From contig NZ_MUHE01000019.1 in assembly GCF_002217405.1 (NCBI RefSeq), forward strand, positions 1 to 38,163: DNA of 38,163 bases, given 5' to 3'. The notes under the pieces are model-generated. The model saw only the letters and a list, made by a program, of their open reading frames with translations, had not been told where the DNA came from and made no database searches. Within the stretch, counting starts at the first letter, position 1. Every line of letters begins with the position of its first letter. Below, piece after piece: positions 1 to 9,153 of this stretch. A program made the translations under genes and the position numbers. Source of the stretch: Flavobacterium psychrophilum DSM 3660 = ATCC 49418 (GTDB lineage: Bacteria; Bacteroidota; Bacteroidia; Flavobacteriales; Flavobacteriaceae).

Positions 1-102
1 AACTTTAAATGGTATTATATAGTTGTTTCAATATTTTTTTTAAACAAACACTTTTTTAGTAATTTCCTTTTATAAAAACATTTTTTAACAAGTATTTAAA
101 TA

Positions 103-447
103 TTAGTTTATTAAATCTTTGTATATGTCTTTAGCTATAAGTTTTTGAATTAATTCGTAGTCTAGTGTAGCTCTTAATTTAGCATCAATTTCATTTGCGA
201 TGTTTTGTTTTTCAGCAACTGTAATATTTTTTTTGCTTAACCATTTGTGTTTTTTATAAAAAAGCTGGCTTAAAGCCTCTGACATTGCAGGGTCGTTTAT
301 ACTCATAACGGTAGTTATAGACTCAAGGTTTTGTTTTGCTTTTCCTTCAATAGATAATTCTTTTGTAGTTATTTTTTTCTCAGTTTGAGCATTTGCGCTT
401 AATGAAAATGATAAAAATAAGACGAATATTAATAGTGATTTCTTCAT
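103..447 (-). CDS. small exported protein of unknown function
   Basis: A 114-residue protein I do not recognise. The first ~20 residues form a typical Sec signal peptide: MKK, a hydrophobic run, then SANAQ, with cleavage expected near Ala19/Gln20. There is no Cys at the cleavage site, so it is not a lipoprotein. The mature part is about 94 residues, Lys-rich and predicted mostly helical, with no further membrane segment, so it is probably periplasmic. It lies downstream of lysS on the same strand, but a terminator hairpin at 625-655 and its own near-consensus promoter at 477-507 suggest separate transcription. That promoter leaves a leader of roughly 25 nt and supports the ATG at 447. The function cannot be assigned from the sequence. 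Confidence 0.8.
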   Translation of the reverse strand: MKKSLLIFVLFLSFSLSANAQTEKKITTKELSIEGKAKQNLESITTVMSINDPAMSEALSQLFYKKHKWLSKKNITVAEKQNIANEIDAKLRATLDYELIQKLIAKDIYKDLIN

Positions 448-476
448 AATCTGATAAATAAATTAGTTATATTTAT

Positions 477-507
477 CAAATCTAAACTTTTTTTTTGAAC
501 TACCAAA
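477..507 (-). promoter_or_regulatory. Bacteroidota-type promoter of the small exported protein
   Basis: On the minus strand, TTTG (plus 504-507) is followed after exactly 19 nt by TAGATTTG (plus 477-484). This matches the Bacteroidota housekeeping consensus TTTG-N19-TAnnTTTG. The inferred transcription start is near 470, about 24 nt before the ATG at 447. Confidence 0.7.
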
Positions 508-591
508 AAATATTAAAAACTTCACTTTGTTTTTATCAGGTTTGTAAAAAACGATTTTTTAAGAATTTTTTTTAAAAATCATGACATTGAG

Positions 592-619
592 CCAATAAAA
601 AACGAAAAATTTTTATTGG
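592..619. repeat. AT-rich inverted repeat between lysS and the small exported gene
   Basis: CCAATAAAAA (593-602) pairs perfectly with TTTTTATTGG (610-619) around a 7-nt loop. It sits just beyond the lysS terminator and may be a second, weaker transcription end. The low GC makes a regulatory role uncertain. Confidence 0.4.
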
Positions 620-624
620 TAAAT

Positions 625-655
625 AAAAAAATCTGCTCGAAAGAACAGATTTTTA
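625..655 (-). terminator. lysS intrinsic terminator
   Basis: Read on the minus strand, AAAAATCTGTTC pairs with GAGCAGATTTTT around the tetraloop TTTC, with one G-U pair, and a T-tract follows. It begins about 28 bp after the lysS stop codon. Confidence 0.75.
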
Positions 656-682
656 TGATGTTATAAGTGTTTTGAAAAGGCT

Positions 683-2374
683 CTAATTTAGAACCGCAAT
701 TTTACGATCGCCATCTACTACTATTTTCATTAATCCATGTTTGGTAATTCCTTTGCTGGCCGCATCCCATTTTTTGCCACTCAAAGCGGCTTTTTCTTTC
801 AAATCAGAAATAGAAATTCCTTCGTTAGCTTTCAAAACTTCAACAATGTGTTTTTCGTCATCTGTTAATTCCAATTGTTTTTTCTCAGGACGCATTTGAG
901 GGAAAAACAATACTTCTTGTATAGAAGCATTATTAGTTAGGAACATAATTAGTCTGTCCATGCCAATTCCCATTCCAGAGGTTGGCGGCATTCCGTATTC
1001 TAAAGCACGAAGAAAATCCTCATCAATAACACCATTGGCTTCGTCATCACCTTTTTCGGAAAGTTTTAGTTGGTGTTCGAAACGTTCCCGTTGGTCTATC
1101 GGGTCGTTTAATTCAGAATACGCATTGGCAATTTCTTTACCGCAAACCATTAGTTCAAAACGTTCTGTCAAGTCTGGATTGTCACGATGCGATTTGCATA
1201 ACGGCGACATTTCCTTCGGATAATCGGTAATAAAGGTTGGTTGAATGTAATTTCCTTCGCATTTGGCTCCAAAAATTTCATCAATTAGTTTTCCTTTACC
1301 CATGGTTTCATCAACATCAATTCCCATACCTTTTGCGGCAGCAAAAAGTTCTGCTTCGCTTTTTCCAGAAATATCAAAACCAGTAAAATCTATAATAGCC
1401 TGTGTCATAGTTACACGAGCATAGGGTGCTTTGAAACTTATTTTATGCTCGCCAAAAGTTACTTCGCTACTTCCATTTACAGCAGTAGCGCAATGGTCTA
1501 ATAAATTTTCGGCAAAAGTCATCATCCAATTATAGTCTTTGTAGGCTACATAAATTTCCATAGCGGTAAATTCTGGATTGTGCGTTCTGTCCATTCCTTC
1601 ATTACGAAAGTTTTTCGAAAACTCATAAACCCCATCAAAACCACCTACAATTAATCTTTTTAAGTATAATTCGTTTGCAATACGCATGTACAAAGGCATA
1701 TCTAAACTATTATGGTGGGTGATAAACGGGCGGGCCGCTGCACCACCAGCAATAGATTGCAAAACGGGAGTTTCTACTTCCATATACCCACTTTCGTTAA
1801 AAAAGTTTCGCATGGCAGTAAATAATTTTGTTCTTTTTACAAAAACTTCTTTCACTTGCGGATTAACCACAAGATCTACATAACGCATTCTGTATCTTAA
1901 TTCAGGATCGTTAAACGCATCGTGAATATTACCTTCTTCATCAGTTTTTGGCAACGGTAGCGGGCGTAAAGTTTTACTTAAAAAAGTAAAATTAGAAACA
2001 CGAATACATTTTGCACCTACTTGTGTAGTAAATAATTCACCTTCTACACCAATAAAATCACCTAAATCGGTCAATTTTTTAAAAACCTGATTGTACAACG
2101 TTTTGTCATCACCTTCACAAATTACATCACGGTTAAAATACAATTGAACTCTACCTTCACTATCTTGCAACTCAGCAAAAGAAGCTTTTCCTTGGTCTCT
2201 CACGCTCATTAATCGTCCGGCAAGAGTCACCTTTTTGCCTTCTTCAAAATTTTCTTTAACCTGTTTCGAAGTATGATTTACAGGAAATAAATCTGCAGGA
2301 TAAGGGTTAATTCCTAGTTGGCGCAAAGCGTTCAGTTTTTCTCTTCTAATGATTTCTTGTTCGGAAAGTTGCAT
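683..2374 (-). CDS. lysS: lysyl-tRNA synthetase, class II
   Basis: LysRS charges tRNA-Lys with lysine in the cytoplasm. The 563-residue protein has the bacterial class II layout. An N-terminal OB-fold anticodon-binding domain covers about residues 50-155 (VTLAGRLMSVRDQGKASFAEL). The catalytic domain has motif 2 around FRNEGMDRTHNPEF and motif 3 at GMGIGMDRL. About 60-70 residues beyond motif 3 form a small helical extension (HIVEVLKANEGISISDLKEK) that makes the protein longer than the ~500-residue E. coli enzyme; from memory this tail is usual in Flavobacteria. The start ATG at 2374 lies about 15 nt downstream of the expected transcription start of a TATCTTTG promoter element, and no upstream in-frame alternative looks better. 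A terminator follows the gene. Confidence 0.97.
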   Translation of the reverse strand: MQLSEQEIIRREKLNALRQLGINPYPADLFPVNHTSKQVKENFEEGKKVTLAGRLMSVRDQGKASFAELQDSEGRVQLYFNRDVICEGDDKTLYNQVFKKLTDLGDFIGVEGELFTTQVGAKCIRVSNFTFLSKTLRPLPLPKTDEEGNIHDAFNDPELRYRMRYVDLVVNPQVKEVFVKRTKLFTAMRNFFNESGYMEVETPVLQSIAGGAAARPFITHHNSLDMPLYMRIANELYLKRLIVGGFDGVYEFSKNFRNEGMDRTHNPEFTAMEIYVAYKDYNWMMTFAENLLDHCATAVNGSSEVTFGEHKISFKAPYARVTMTQAIIDFTGFDISGKSEAELFAAAKGMGIDVDETMGKGKLIDEIFGAKCEGNYIQPTFITDYPKEMSPLCKSHRDNPDLTERFELMVCGKEIANAYSELNDPIDQRERFEHQLKLSEKGDDEANGVIDEDFLRALEYGMPPTSGMGIGMDRLIMFLTNNASIQEVLFFPQMRPEKKQLELTDDEKHIVEVLKANEGISISDLKEKAALSGKKWDAASKGITKHGLMKIVVDGDRKIAVLN

Positions 2375-2396
2375 GGGTAAATTTTATTTAAGACCA

Positions 2397-2404
2397 CAAA
2401 GATA
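2397..2404 (-). promoter_or_regulatory. -7 element upstream of lysS
   Basis: TATCTTTG on the minus strand matches TAnnTTTG exactly. The best -33 candidate is a weak TCTG about 18 nt upstream. It implies a short leader before the lysS ATG at 2374. Confidence 0.5.
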
Positions 2405-2423
2405 ATAAAAGATTGTAAATGGC

Positions 2424-2445
2424 AGATTTTAGATTTCAGATTTAG
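2424..2445. repeat. AGATTTTAGATTTCAGATTT low-complexity repeat
   Basis: Reiterated AGATT(T)TAG/CAG units. The same type recurs at 15302-15316 and, as a long palindrome, at 19880-19942. It is non-coding and looks like a dispersed intergenic simple-repeat family. Confidence 0.6.
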
Positions 2446-2524
2446 GAGCTATTTCCTGCTATTTGTTACAATCTTTTGTTTTTTAAAGGAAAAAACAAAA
2501 GGATTTCCACTTCTATCAGGGCTA
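2444..2524. repeat. dispersed intergenic palindromic repeat, lysS-lipB spacer copy
   Basis: The element runs from AGGAGCTATTTCC to CCACTTCTATCAGGGCTA. Its centre is a 12-bp perfect stem, CTTTTGTTTTTT (2473-2484) with AAAAAACAAAAG (2490-2501). The right end resembles TTTCCATTTCTATCTGGGCTA of the element at 17779-17896, so the two belong to one family. From memory, elements with these ends are very common between genes in Flavobacterium. Confidence 0.65.
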
Positions 2525-2544
2525 TTTCAGCATTACGGTTCAAA

Positions 2545-2569
2545 ATTTAACATTCGTTATTTAACATTC
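2545..2569. repeat. tandem direct repeat of ATTTAACATTC
   Basis: ATTTAACATTC occurs at 2545-2555 and again at 2559-2569, a 14-bp period, in the lysS-lipB spacer. No function is apparent. Confidence 0.5.
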
Positions 2570-2573
2570 AAAA

Positions 2574-2615
2574 AATCTGCGAAAATCCTTTTAATCTGTG
2601 TCATCTGCGATCTAA
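2574..2615. repeat. ATCTGCGA-type short repeat tract
   Basis: Imperfect reiterations of the form ATCTGCGAAAATCC and AATCTGTGTCATCTGCGATC. They resemble a simple-repeat class common in Flavobacterium intergenic DNA. Immediately upstream of the lipB promoter. Confidence 0.4.
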
Positions 2616-2642
2616 AATAGATGTACAACAATTAAAACTTTG

Positions 2643-2650
2643 TATCTTTG
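2643..2650 (+). promoter_or_regulatory. -7 element upstream of lipB
   Basis: TATCTTTG is an exact match to TAnnTTTG, 31 bp before the ATG at 2682. No convincing TTTG -33 box is visible, so the call rests on the -7 element and its position. Confidence 0.5.
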
Positions 2651-2681
2651 TTCTTCAAAACCTCAGAACTTTCCAAAAGAA

Positions 2682-3413
2682 ATGAACAAAACCATACAAC
2701 TCCAGGATTTAGGCCACAAAGACTACAAAGCAACTTGGGATTATCAAGAGCAATTGTTTCAAAATGTGCTAGATATCAAAATTCAAAACAGGAGAGAAGA
2801 ACGTCAGGACCAAACGCCAAATTATTTTCTTTTTGTCGAACATCCACATGTGTACACTTTAGGAAAAAGTGGCGATTTGTCTAATTTGCTTTTATCAGAA
2901 AAACAACTCGAAGCAAAAGGAGCTACTTTTTATAAAATAAACCGAGGGGGCGACATCACCTACCACGGCCCAGGGCAAATTGTAGGTTACCCTATTCTGG
3001 ATTTAGAAAATTTCTTTACAGATATTCATAAATATTTGCGACTACTCGAAGAAGCGATAATTCTTACATTGGCAGAATATAATATTATAGGTACAAGAAG
3101 CGAAGGCGAAACAGGAGTTTGGCTCGGAGTAGGAACGCCATTTGCAAGAAAAATATGCGCTTTAGGGGTTCGTGCCTCCCGTTGGGTAACCATGCACGGA
3201 TTTGCGCTAAATGCAAATGCCGATTTGGGTTATTTCGACAATATAATTCCGTGTGGTATAAAAGGCAAAGCAGTTACCTCATTAAATGTAGAGCTTGGTG
3301 TCGAAAAAGTAAATGAAGAAGAAGTAAAAGAAAAAATCCTAAAACATTTTACACAATTGTTCGATTGTACGATGATTTTAAAAAAAAATCATCTTACGTT
3401 CTATTATCTATAA
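2682..3413 (+). CDS. lipB: octanoyl-[acyl-carrier-protein]:protein N-octanoyltransferase
   Basis: LipB moves octanoate from acyl-carrier protein to a lysine of lipoyl domains, the first step of de novo lipoate attachment. The 243-residue protein has the LipB signature [12 protein letters not shown] at about 88-99. The conserved Lys157 (KICALGVR) and the acyl-thioester Cys191 ([11 protein letters not shown]) form the catalytic pair. I place the start at the ATG at 2682 because an in-frame TTG at 2640 would put the promoter element inside the coding region. The gene converges with rnhB, and the two stop codons overlap by 6 bp (3408-3413), leaving no room for a dedicated terminator. No lipA is in the window. 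Confidence 0.95.
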   Translation: MNKTIQLQDLGHKDYKATWDYQEQLFQNVLDIKIQNRREERQDQTPNYFLFVEHPHVYTLGKSGDLSNLLLSEKQLEAKGATFYKINRGGDITYHGPGQIVGYPILDLENFFTDIHKYLRLLEEAIILTLAEYNIIGTRSEGETGVWLGVGTPFARKICALGVRASRWVTMHGFALNANADLGYFDNIIPCGIKGKAVTSLNVELGVEKVNEEEVKEKILKHFTQLFDCTMILKKNHLTFYYL

Positions 3414-4067
3414 GTCTAAAACAGTCTGCTCTGGAAGTAATCTAAAGGTCATTCTGTGGTATTTTGTTACGCCATATTTTCTAATGGCTTCACGATGTTC
3501 TTTAGTAGGATATCCTTTGTTTTTTTTCCAATTATACATTGGGAATTCCTCATGAATTGTATTCATATACTCATCACGATACGTTTTTGCTAAAACCGAG
3601 GCGGCAGCAATGCTCAGGTATTTAGAGTCTCCCTTTATAATACTGCTACTTGGTATCGATTGTAGTATTTCTATTTCTCTATTGGTAAATATTTTTCCAG
3701 AACATTTTTTAAAGCTATTCTTAGATAGTAAAGGGCGATTTCCGTCTGCAATAATGTATAACGGGGTAGGATTTAACTGCAAAACACACTCTTGCATGGC
3801 TTTTAGTGAAGCGTTAAGAATGTTTATCTCATCAATAATTAGAGGATCCAGATGTGTAACCGAGAATGAAATAGCTAATGCTTCGATAATTGGTTTTAAT
3901 TGTTCTCTAGTTTTTTCAGATAATTGTTTGGAGTCATTTAATATTTTCGATTCAAAATTTTCTGGCAAAATAACTGCTGCTGCTGTTACGGGGCCAGCAA
4001 GGCAACCTCGTCCAGCCTCGTCCGTGCCAGCTTCTAAATGTTGTGTTAAAAAAAACGAACTTAACAT
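3408..4067 (-). CDS. rnhB: ribonuclease HII
   Basis: RNase HII cleaves the RNA strand of RNA-DNA hybrids and nicks at ribonucleotides built into DNA. The 219-residue protein has the family opening [12 protein letters not shown] with catalytic Asp16 and Glu17, a further acidic residue Asp108 in IIADGN, and [15 protein letters not shown] carrying the fourth acidic position. The Gly-Arg-Gly motif that recognises the 2'-OH is intact. The stop codon overlaps that of convergent lipB. A TATTTTTG element at 4082-4089 on the minus strand is the likely promoter, giving a very short leader. Confidence 0.96.
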   Translation of the reverse strand: MLSSFFLTQHLEAGTDEAGRGCLAGPVTAAAVILPENFESKILNDSKQLSEKTREQLKPIIEALAISFSVTHLDPLIIDEINILNASLKAMQECVLQLNPTPLYIIADGNRPLLSKNSFKKCSGKIFTNREIEILQSIPSSSIIKGDSKYLSIAAASVLAKTYRDEYMNTIHEEFPMYNWKKNKGYPTKEHREAIRKYGVTKYHRMTFRLLPEQTVLDL

Positions 4068-4081
4068 AAATTTAATTTTGA

Positions 4082-4089
4082 CAAAAATA
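4082..4089 (-). promoter_or_regulatory. -7 element upstream of rnhB
   Basis: TATTTTTG on the minus strand fits TAnnTTTG, 15 bp before the ATG at 4067. No good -33 box is visible. Confidence 0.4.
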
Positions 4090-4266
4090 TAATTTTTTGC
4101 GTAACCTTTTGCATTATTATTTGTCTAGTAAACCAGTAATTATTATTCCTGATTTATAATTAGTTTTTTTTTGCTTAAATAAAATATGTAATATTTCGGT
4201 CTATTGTTTGGTTATTTAAGAAATTATTAAGAAGTTTGCTAAATAACTAACTCAAATAAAATAATT

Positions 4267-7200
4267 ATGAGATCAAAGTTCAAATGGATTTTTACGCTAT
4301 TAGTAGCGTTAACTATGCAGCTTTCCTTTGCACAAGAGAAAACTGTGAAAGGGGTTGTGACTGATGCAAATGGTCCAATGCCAGGTGTAAATGTTTTGGT
4401 AAAAGGTACCCAACGTGGCGTATCAACTGGTTTCGATGGAACTTATTCTATCAAGGCTAGTCAAGGAGAAGTTCTTGTTTTTTCATTCATGGGAATGGGT
4501 GATGTTTCTAGAACAGTAGGAGCTTCAGCTTCTATTAGTGTTAAAATGCAGGATGATGCTAAGCAATTAGGCGAGGTTGTTGTAACTGGAGCATTGGGTA
4601 TTAAGAAGAAAAAAGATGCGATAACTTCTGTTCAGCAAGTAGTTGGGAGTAGAGAGTTAACGCAAGCAATGAATCCTAATGTTGCAAGAAGTTTAACTGC
4701 TAAAGTTTCAGGTTTGCAGATTGATAATTCAAGTGGGGGTGTTAACGGAAACACAAGAATTGTGTTAAGAGGGCCTAGGTCTGTTTCTGGAAACACAGAA
4801 GCTTTAATTGTTATAGATAATGCAATCTCTACAGGTAGTGCTTTAGCGCAATTACCACCTGATGTTGTAGAAAGTGTTACTGTTATAAAAGGAGCGCAAG
4901 GTGCTGCTTTGTATGGTGATCAAGGATCGAATGGTGTAATTTTAGTAGTAACTAAAAAAGGAACTGCTGGTGGTAAATTATCGATATCTGTTAATTCGTC
5001 TATCGAAATGGAACAGATTTCTTTCTTGCCTAAAAAACAATCATTGTATGGTCAAGGTTGGGATGGAGATCACGCTTCTATAGAAAATGGTGCTTGGGGT
5101 TCGCTTTTAGATGGTTCTTTGAAAGTTACAGGTGTTAATGGAGACCTTAAACCTTATAGTTTTGTTAAAGATAATATGAAAGCTTATTACCAAGATGGGA
5201 TTAGTACTCAAAATGGTGTAACGCTTAATTTTGGTGGAGAAGATGGCTATGCTTTGTTATCTGCTAATAGATCAGTTCAAGACTTTGTTGTAGAAGGAGA
5301 TGGGTCTAGAAGAAACTCTTTCTTGTTTAAAGGAGGAAAAAAAATAGGAAAATGGAAGTTTGATGGTAGTGTTAGATATGTATCTACTCAAACCGAGCAA
5401 AGTGAGGCTGATAATGCTTTAGCTAATCTATTGCAATCAGCTCCAAATATTCCAGTAGGAGATTTTGAAAATACAGGTATTTTTGGTTGGAATATTTATT
5501 ACAAAAACCCATTTTGGGAACGTAAAAACAATAGATTAAATAGATCTTCTGATTTCTTTGATGTATCAGCTAGTTTAGGATATGCTTTTAATAAACATAT
5601 TAATGTTACATATTTAGCAAACGTACAAACTCAAACAAGTATACAAACTACGCACAATGCTGCTGGGTTTACCTCTGGAAATTCTTTTGATGCAGTTCCA
5701 GTTGCCTATTCTTTTGGTCAAAAATCTAATTTTTACAGAAGTAATAGTCATACTATGAATTTTTATGGTGATTTACTTTTAAATTTTGACTATAAATTAT
5801 TTGATAAAGTTTCGTTTAAAGCTGCCTTGGGTAGTAATATGCAAGATAAATATTCAGAGAGAATTTCTCAAGGAGGTGAAAATTTGCAAATTCCAGGTTG
5901 GTACAATCTTCAGAACGTAGCAAATATAGATTTGGCAAAAGATTTAAGTAATAATATGTTCAGAACAAGAAAAGTTTCTGGATTTGGAAACGTAGATTTA
6001 GGGTACGCAGATTACTTATTCTTAAACCTTACAGGAAGAAGAGATGCTACATCTGTACTTACTTCAAGTAATAACGTTTATAATTATTATTCTGGAGGTT
6101 TGTCTTTCGTGCCAACTAAATTAATTGAAGGTCTTAAAGATAAAAAAACTTTAAATTATCTTAAATTATTTGTTAATTATGCTAAAGTAGGTAACTCTAG
6201 TGCTGTAAATGCTTACGATGTAGAGAAATTATCTCCACTAGGTTACGGATTCCCTTTTTCAGGTTTAACTTCGTACTCACAGTTTAATGGTGCTACTAAT
6301 GGAGGAATAAAACCTGAATTTATTAACACAGTTGAAGCTGGTGCAAGTTTCGGATTTCTAGACAATAGATTAACATTAGATGCAACTGTATACCAGTCTA
6401 AGGTTACTGATTTGATTTCTGAAAAAGGTATCTCTCGTGCCTCACAAGGTGTAGCAAATTTTAAAACTAATATTGGTGATCTTACTAATAAAGGAATGGA
6501 ATTCGATTTAGGTTTTATGCCTGTGAAAACTGAAAATTTTACCTGGGAAGGTAGGTTAAGTTATTCAGCTTATCAAACTAAATTGACTAAATTAGATGGA
6601 GAATCTACTGAGATTGAACTTTACAATCATGCTAATGATTCTAATTCTAATGTAAATTCAGGAACTTATGCTATTGTAGGAGAATCATTTCCTTCTATTA
6701 AAGGAACTACTTATTTAAGAGATGTTCAAGGAAGGGTAATTGTTGATGCTGTTACTGGTATGCCAAAAATTTCTGTAAACCGTTCGCTTATAGGACAAGT
6801 TAATCCAGATTATATTTTAGGTTTCTCAAACAGTTTTACATATAAAGGACTTCGTTTGGCTGTTGTTGCTGATTATAGAACGGGTAATTCGTTTATTTCA
6901 GGAGTTAAACATAATCTTTCTTGGGTTGGAAATCTTGAAGAATCAGCTGATTATGATAGAACTGTAGGTTTTATTTATCCTAATTCTGTCCTTAGTACTA
7001 CGGGTCTTCCAAACACTACTGTTTATACAGGAGGAGATTACACAGGAACAACTGCTTATGATAATACAATAAATTATTATAATGATTATTCTAAACTAGG
7101 AGAAGCTCAACTTTTAGATGGTACTGCTTTAAAAATCCGTGAAATCTCATTAAGTTACAATTTGCCTAAAAGATTTTTAGACAAATTAAAGTTAGAGTCT

Positions 7201-7449
7201 GTTCGTTTTGGAGTAAATGCTAGAAATCCGTTTGTGTTTTTTGTAGATAAAAACAATTTTTTCAAACCTAGTAATAACAGAAATTATTCAGACCCTGAAG
7301 CATCTAACGTGAATAATGCTAATTCATCTGTTGGAGCGGTACGTACGTCATCGCTTTCAAATACAAGTCTTAACGCAGGTGGATTCTCTCAAACTGGGCA
7401 ATATCCTTCTACTAGAACTTTTGGATTCAGTGTTAATTTAACCTTTTAA
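4267..7449 (+). CDS. SusC/RagA-family TonB-linked outer membrane protein
   Basis: A TonB-dependent outer membrane transporter of the SusC/RagA family, which imports glycans, peptides or similar nutrients with a SusD lipoprotein lid. In its 1060 residues I see a signal peptide (1-22, ending SFAQ), a carboxypeptidase-D-regulatory-like domain at about 27-95 (VKGVVTDANGPMPGVNVLVK), a plug domain at about 115-235 with the SusC-type region ALYGDQGSNGVILVVTKKG, and a long beta-barrel ending in an aromatic residue (FSVNLTF). The length is normal for the family. The codons favour GGT, GTT and GCT like the tuf/rpo genes, suggesting strong expression. The SusD gene starts 5 bp after the stop, so they form an operon. 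No glycoside hydrolase, peptidase or anti-sigma gene is adjacent, so the substrate is unknown. Confidence 0.96.
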   Translation: MRSKFKWIFTLLVALTMQLSFAQEKTVKGVVTDANGPMPGVNVLVKGTQRGVSTGFDGTYSIKASQGEVLVFSFMGMGDVSRTVGASASISVKMQDDAKQLGEVVVTGALGIKKKKDAITSVQQVVGSRELTQAMNPNVARSLTAKVSGLQIDNSSGGVNGNTRIVLRGPRSVSGNTEALIVIDNAISTGSALAQLPPDVVESVTVIKGAQGAALYGDQGSNGVILVVTKKGTAGGKLSISVNSSIEMEQISFLPKKQSLYGQGWDGDHASIENGAWGSLLDGSLKVTGVNGDLKPYSFVKDNMKAYYQDGISTQNGVTLNFGGEDGYALLSANRSVQDFVVEGDGSRRNSFLFKGGKKIGKWKFDGSVRYVSTQTEQSEADNALANLLQSAPNIPVGDFENTGIFGWNIYYKNPFWERKNNRLNRSSDFFDVSASLGYAFNKHINVTYLANVQTQTSIQTTHNAAGFTSGNSFDAVPVAYSFGQKSNFYRSNSHTMNFYGDLLLNFDYKLFDKVSFKAALGSNMQDKYSERISQGGENLQIPGWYNLQNVANIDLAKDLSNNMFRTRKVSGFGNVDLGYADYLFLNLTGRRDATSVLTSSNNVYNYYSGGLSFVPTKLIEGLKDKKTLNYLKLFVNYAKVGNSSAVNAYDVEKLSPLGYGFPFSGLTSYSQFNGATNGGIKPEFINTVEAGASFGFLDNRLTLDATVYQSKVTDLISEKGISRASQGVANFKTNIGDLTNKGMEFDLGFMPVKTENFTWEGRLSYSAYQTKLTKLDGESTEIELYNHANDSNSNVNSGTYAIVGESFPSIKGTTYLRDVQGRVIVDAVTGMPKISVNRSLIGQVNPDYILGFSNSFTYKGLRLAVVADYRTGNSFISGVKHNLSWVGNLEESADYDRTVGFIYPNSVLSTTGLPNTTVYTGGDYTGTTAYDNTINYYNDYSKLGEAQLLDGTALKIREISLSYNLPKRFLDKLKLESVRFGVNARNPFVFFVDKNNFFKPSNNRNYSDPEASNVNNANSSVGAVRTSSLSNTSLNAGGFSQTGQYPSTRTFGFSVNLTF

Positions 7450-7454
7450 TAATT

Positions 7455-9062
7455 ATGAAAAATAAAATTTATGTCTTATTATTTGCGTTATCGCCAGTAA
7501 TATTTAGCTCGTGTACTGATTATTTAGATGTTAATGAGTCTACAAACTCTGCGCATACTGAAAGAGTAGAGCCACCTGGTTTTTTAGCCGCTGCTTTGGC
7601 TACTACATTTCGTACTCAAGCAGTTTCTATGAATGAATATGGTAGTGTAATGACGAATGCTTGGGGAGGTAATGCTACATATTATACGAATCCTTACCAA
7701 ACAGAATTTAGAGGTGATCTTAAAACTACCACTAGACAAGCTATATGGAATGATATTTATGTTGGAGTAGCTAATTTTCAAAACATGATAAATTTTCCTA
7801 GTAATGGGGAATATGACAATCATGTTGCTATTGCAAAAATCATGAAAACATATTATTTAGCCTATTTAGTAGATTTGTATGGTAATATTCCATACTCTAA
7901 AGCTTTTTTAGGAGCTACTGTAAACGCTACTCCTTCTTTCGATAAAGATACCGAAGTTTATAAAGGTTTATTCAAGAATCTTGATGAGGCTAACCTTTTA
8001 TTTGCAAATGCAAATGCAAAAGCTGTTGGCTCGGAGGATATAGTTTTTAAAGGAGATATGGATAAATGGGCTGCATTTGCTAATACAATTAGATTAAGAA
8101 TGTGCTTAAGAATGTCGGAAGTTACAGATCCAGCAATGGTTAGTTTGCGTACTGCTAATCTAGCAATCGCAGCTTCAAGACCTTTCGTTTCTGCTGATGT
8201 AACCATAAACCCTGGTTATAACAACTCTACCGAGGCTCAATATAATCCTTTTGCGCTTAATTTTTCTCGTATAGTTTCGGGTAATGTAGTAAAAGAGAAT
8301 GTTTACTCTTCTCGTTTGCCATGTGCATCGGGTTATGTTGCAAAAGTTTTAAATGGTACTGTAAATCAACCAGGAGTAATTGTGTCTTCTGTTGTTGACC
8401 CAAGAAGAAGCAGAATGTTTAGAGCCACTACAATTATCGGAATTGATCAAGGGACTGGTTTTGCACCTACTTCAACGAATCCTTCTTTATTGGGTTCAGG
8501 AGTAACAGGTTTTAATTCTACAATTGCTGCTGATAATGAATCTAAATTTAAAAATGCTACTTCTAGAGATGGTTTTATCATGACGCTTGCTGAAAGTTTG
8601 TTTTTACAAGCAGAAGCTGCACAACGTGGTTATATTTCTGGAATTCCGCAAACATTATTTAATAGCGCTATTGCTGCGTCATTTAATTTTTATCAAAAGC
8701 CATATGGTAATTATACGCCATTAGCAATTGTACCTAACGCAGCTGCCTATACTACCTCTGTTGATGGTATGTTAGGTCTAGGTTGGACAGGAACAGCTAA
8801 TAAATTACAGGTAATATTAACTCAAAAGTGGTTGGCTTTATTTGGAATACATGGTATAGAGCCTTTTCTAGACAAAGTTAGAACAGGATTTCCTAATAAT
8901 CCTTTAGCAACAGGAGCTAATGCATCTGTGCATTCTACTAGTCCTAGAAGATTATTATACCCTTCTACAGAGTATTCTGCTAATGGAGCTAATACTCCAG
9001 TAGTATCACTAGAAGATTTATTTTCAGTTAATGCTTATACTCCTTTTTGGGTAAGAAACTAA
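7455..9062 (+). CDS. SusD/RagB-family nutrient-binding outer membrane lipoprotein
   Basis: This is the surface lipoprotein partner of the SusC transporter, expected to cap the barrel and bind substrate. The 535-residue protein has a lipoprotein signal with lipobox Cys20 (VIFSSC) followed directly by TDYLDVNES, the opening typical of the SusD-like_2 group. TPR-like helical segments are visible (AIWNDIYVGVANFQNMI, IMKTYYLAYLVDLYGNIPYSKAF), with a long C-terminal region that includes EAAQRGYI. The sequence ends in WVRN. It begins 5 bp after the SusC gene, and a strong terminator follows at 9082. The nutrient cannot be inferred from the sequence. Confidence 0.93.
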   Translation: MKNKIYVLLFALSPVIFSSCTDYLDVNESTNSAHTERVEPPGFLAAALATTFRTQAVSMNEYGSVMTNAWGGNATYYTNPYQTEFRGDLKTTTRQAIWNDIYVGVANFQNMINFPSNGEYDNHVAIAKIMKTYYLAYLVDLYGNIPYSKAFLGATVNATPSFDKDTEVYKGLFKNLDEANLLFANANAKAVGSEDIVFKGDMDKWAAFANTIRLRMCLRMSEVTDPAMVSLRTANLAIAASRPFVSADVTINPGYNNSTEAQYNPFALNFSRIVSGNVVKENVYSSRLPCASGYVAKVLNGTVNQPGVIVSSVVDPRRSRMFRATTIIGIDQGTGFAPTSTNPSLLGSGVTGFNSTIAADNESKFKNATSRDGFIMTLAESLFLQAEAAQRGYISGIPQTLFNSAIAASFNFYQKPYGNYTPLAIVPNAAAYTTSVDGMLGLGWTGTANKLQVILTQKWLALFGIHGIEPFLDKVRTGFPNNPLATGANASVHSTSPRRLLYPSTEYSANGANTPVVSLEDLFSVNAYTPFWVRN

Positions 9063-9081
9063 TTGTCTTTATAAATATTTT

Positions 9082-9107
9082 AAACCCGCATTATTGCGGG
9101 TTTTTTT
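9082..9107 (+). terminator. SusC/SusD operon terminator
   Basis: AAACCCGCA (9082-9090) pairs perfectly with TGCGGGTTT (9095-9103) around TTAT, followed by a T run to 9107. It ends the pair about 20 bp after the SusD stop. Confidence 0.9.
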
Positions 9108-9123
9108 ATGTCTAATAATTGCC

Positions 9124-9131
9124 TATTTTTG
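9124..9131 (+). promoter_or_regulatory. -7 element upstream of the putative porin
   Basis: TATTTTTG fits TAnnTTTG, 22 bp before the ATG at 9154. The terminator T-tract lies where a -33 box would be. Confidence 0.45.
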
Positions 9132-9153
9132 CATAATAAATTTCGCATTACTT

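Noticed and set aside
3371..3393. GATGATTTT/AAAATCATC hairpin near the end of lipB
   Set aside because: It lies inside coding sequence, is AT-only apart from two G/C pairs, and has no T-tract after it on the lipB strand, so I do not call it a terminator.
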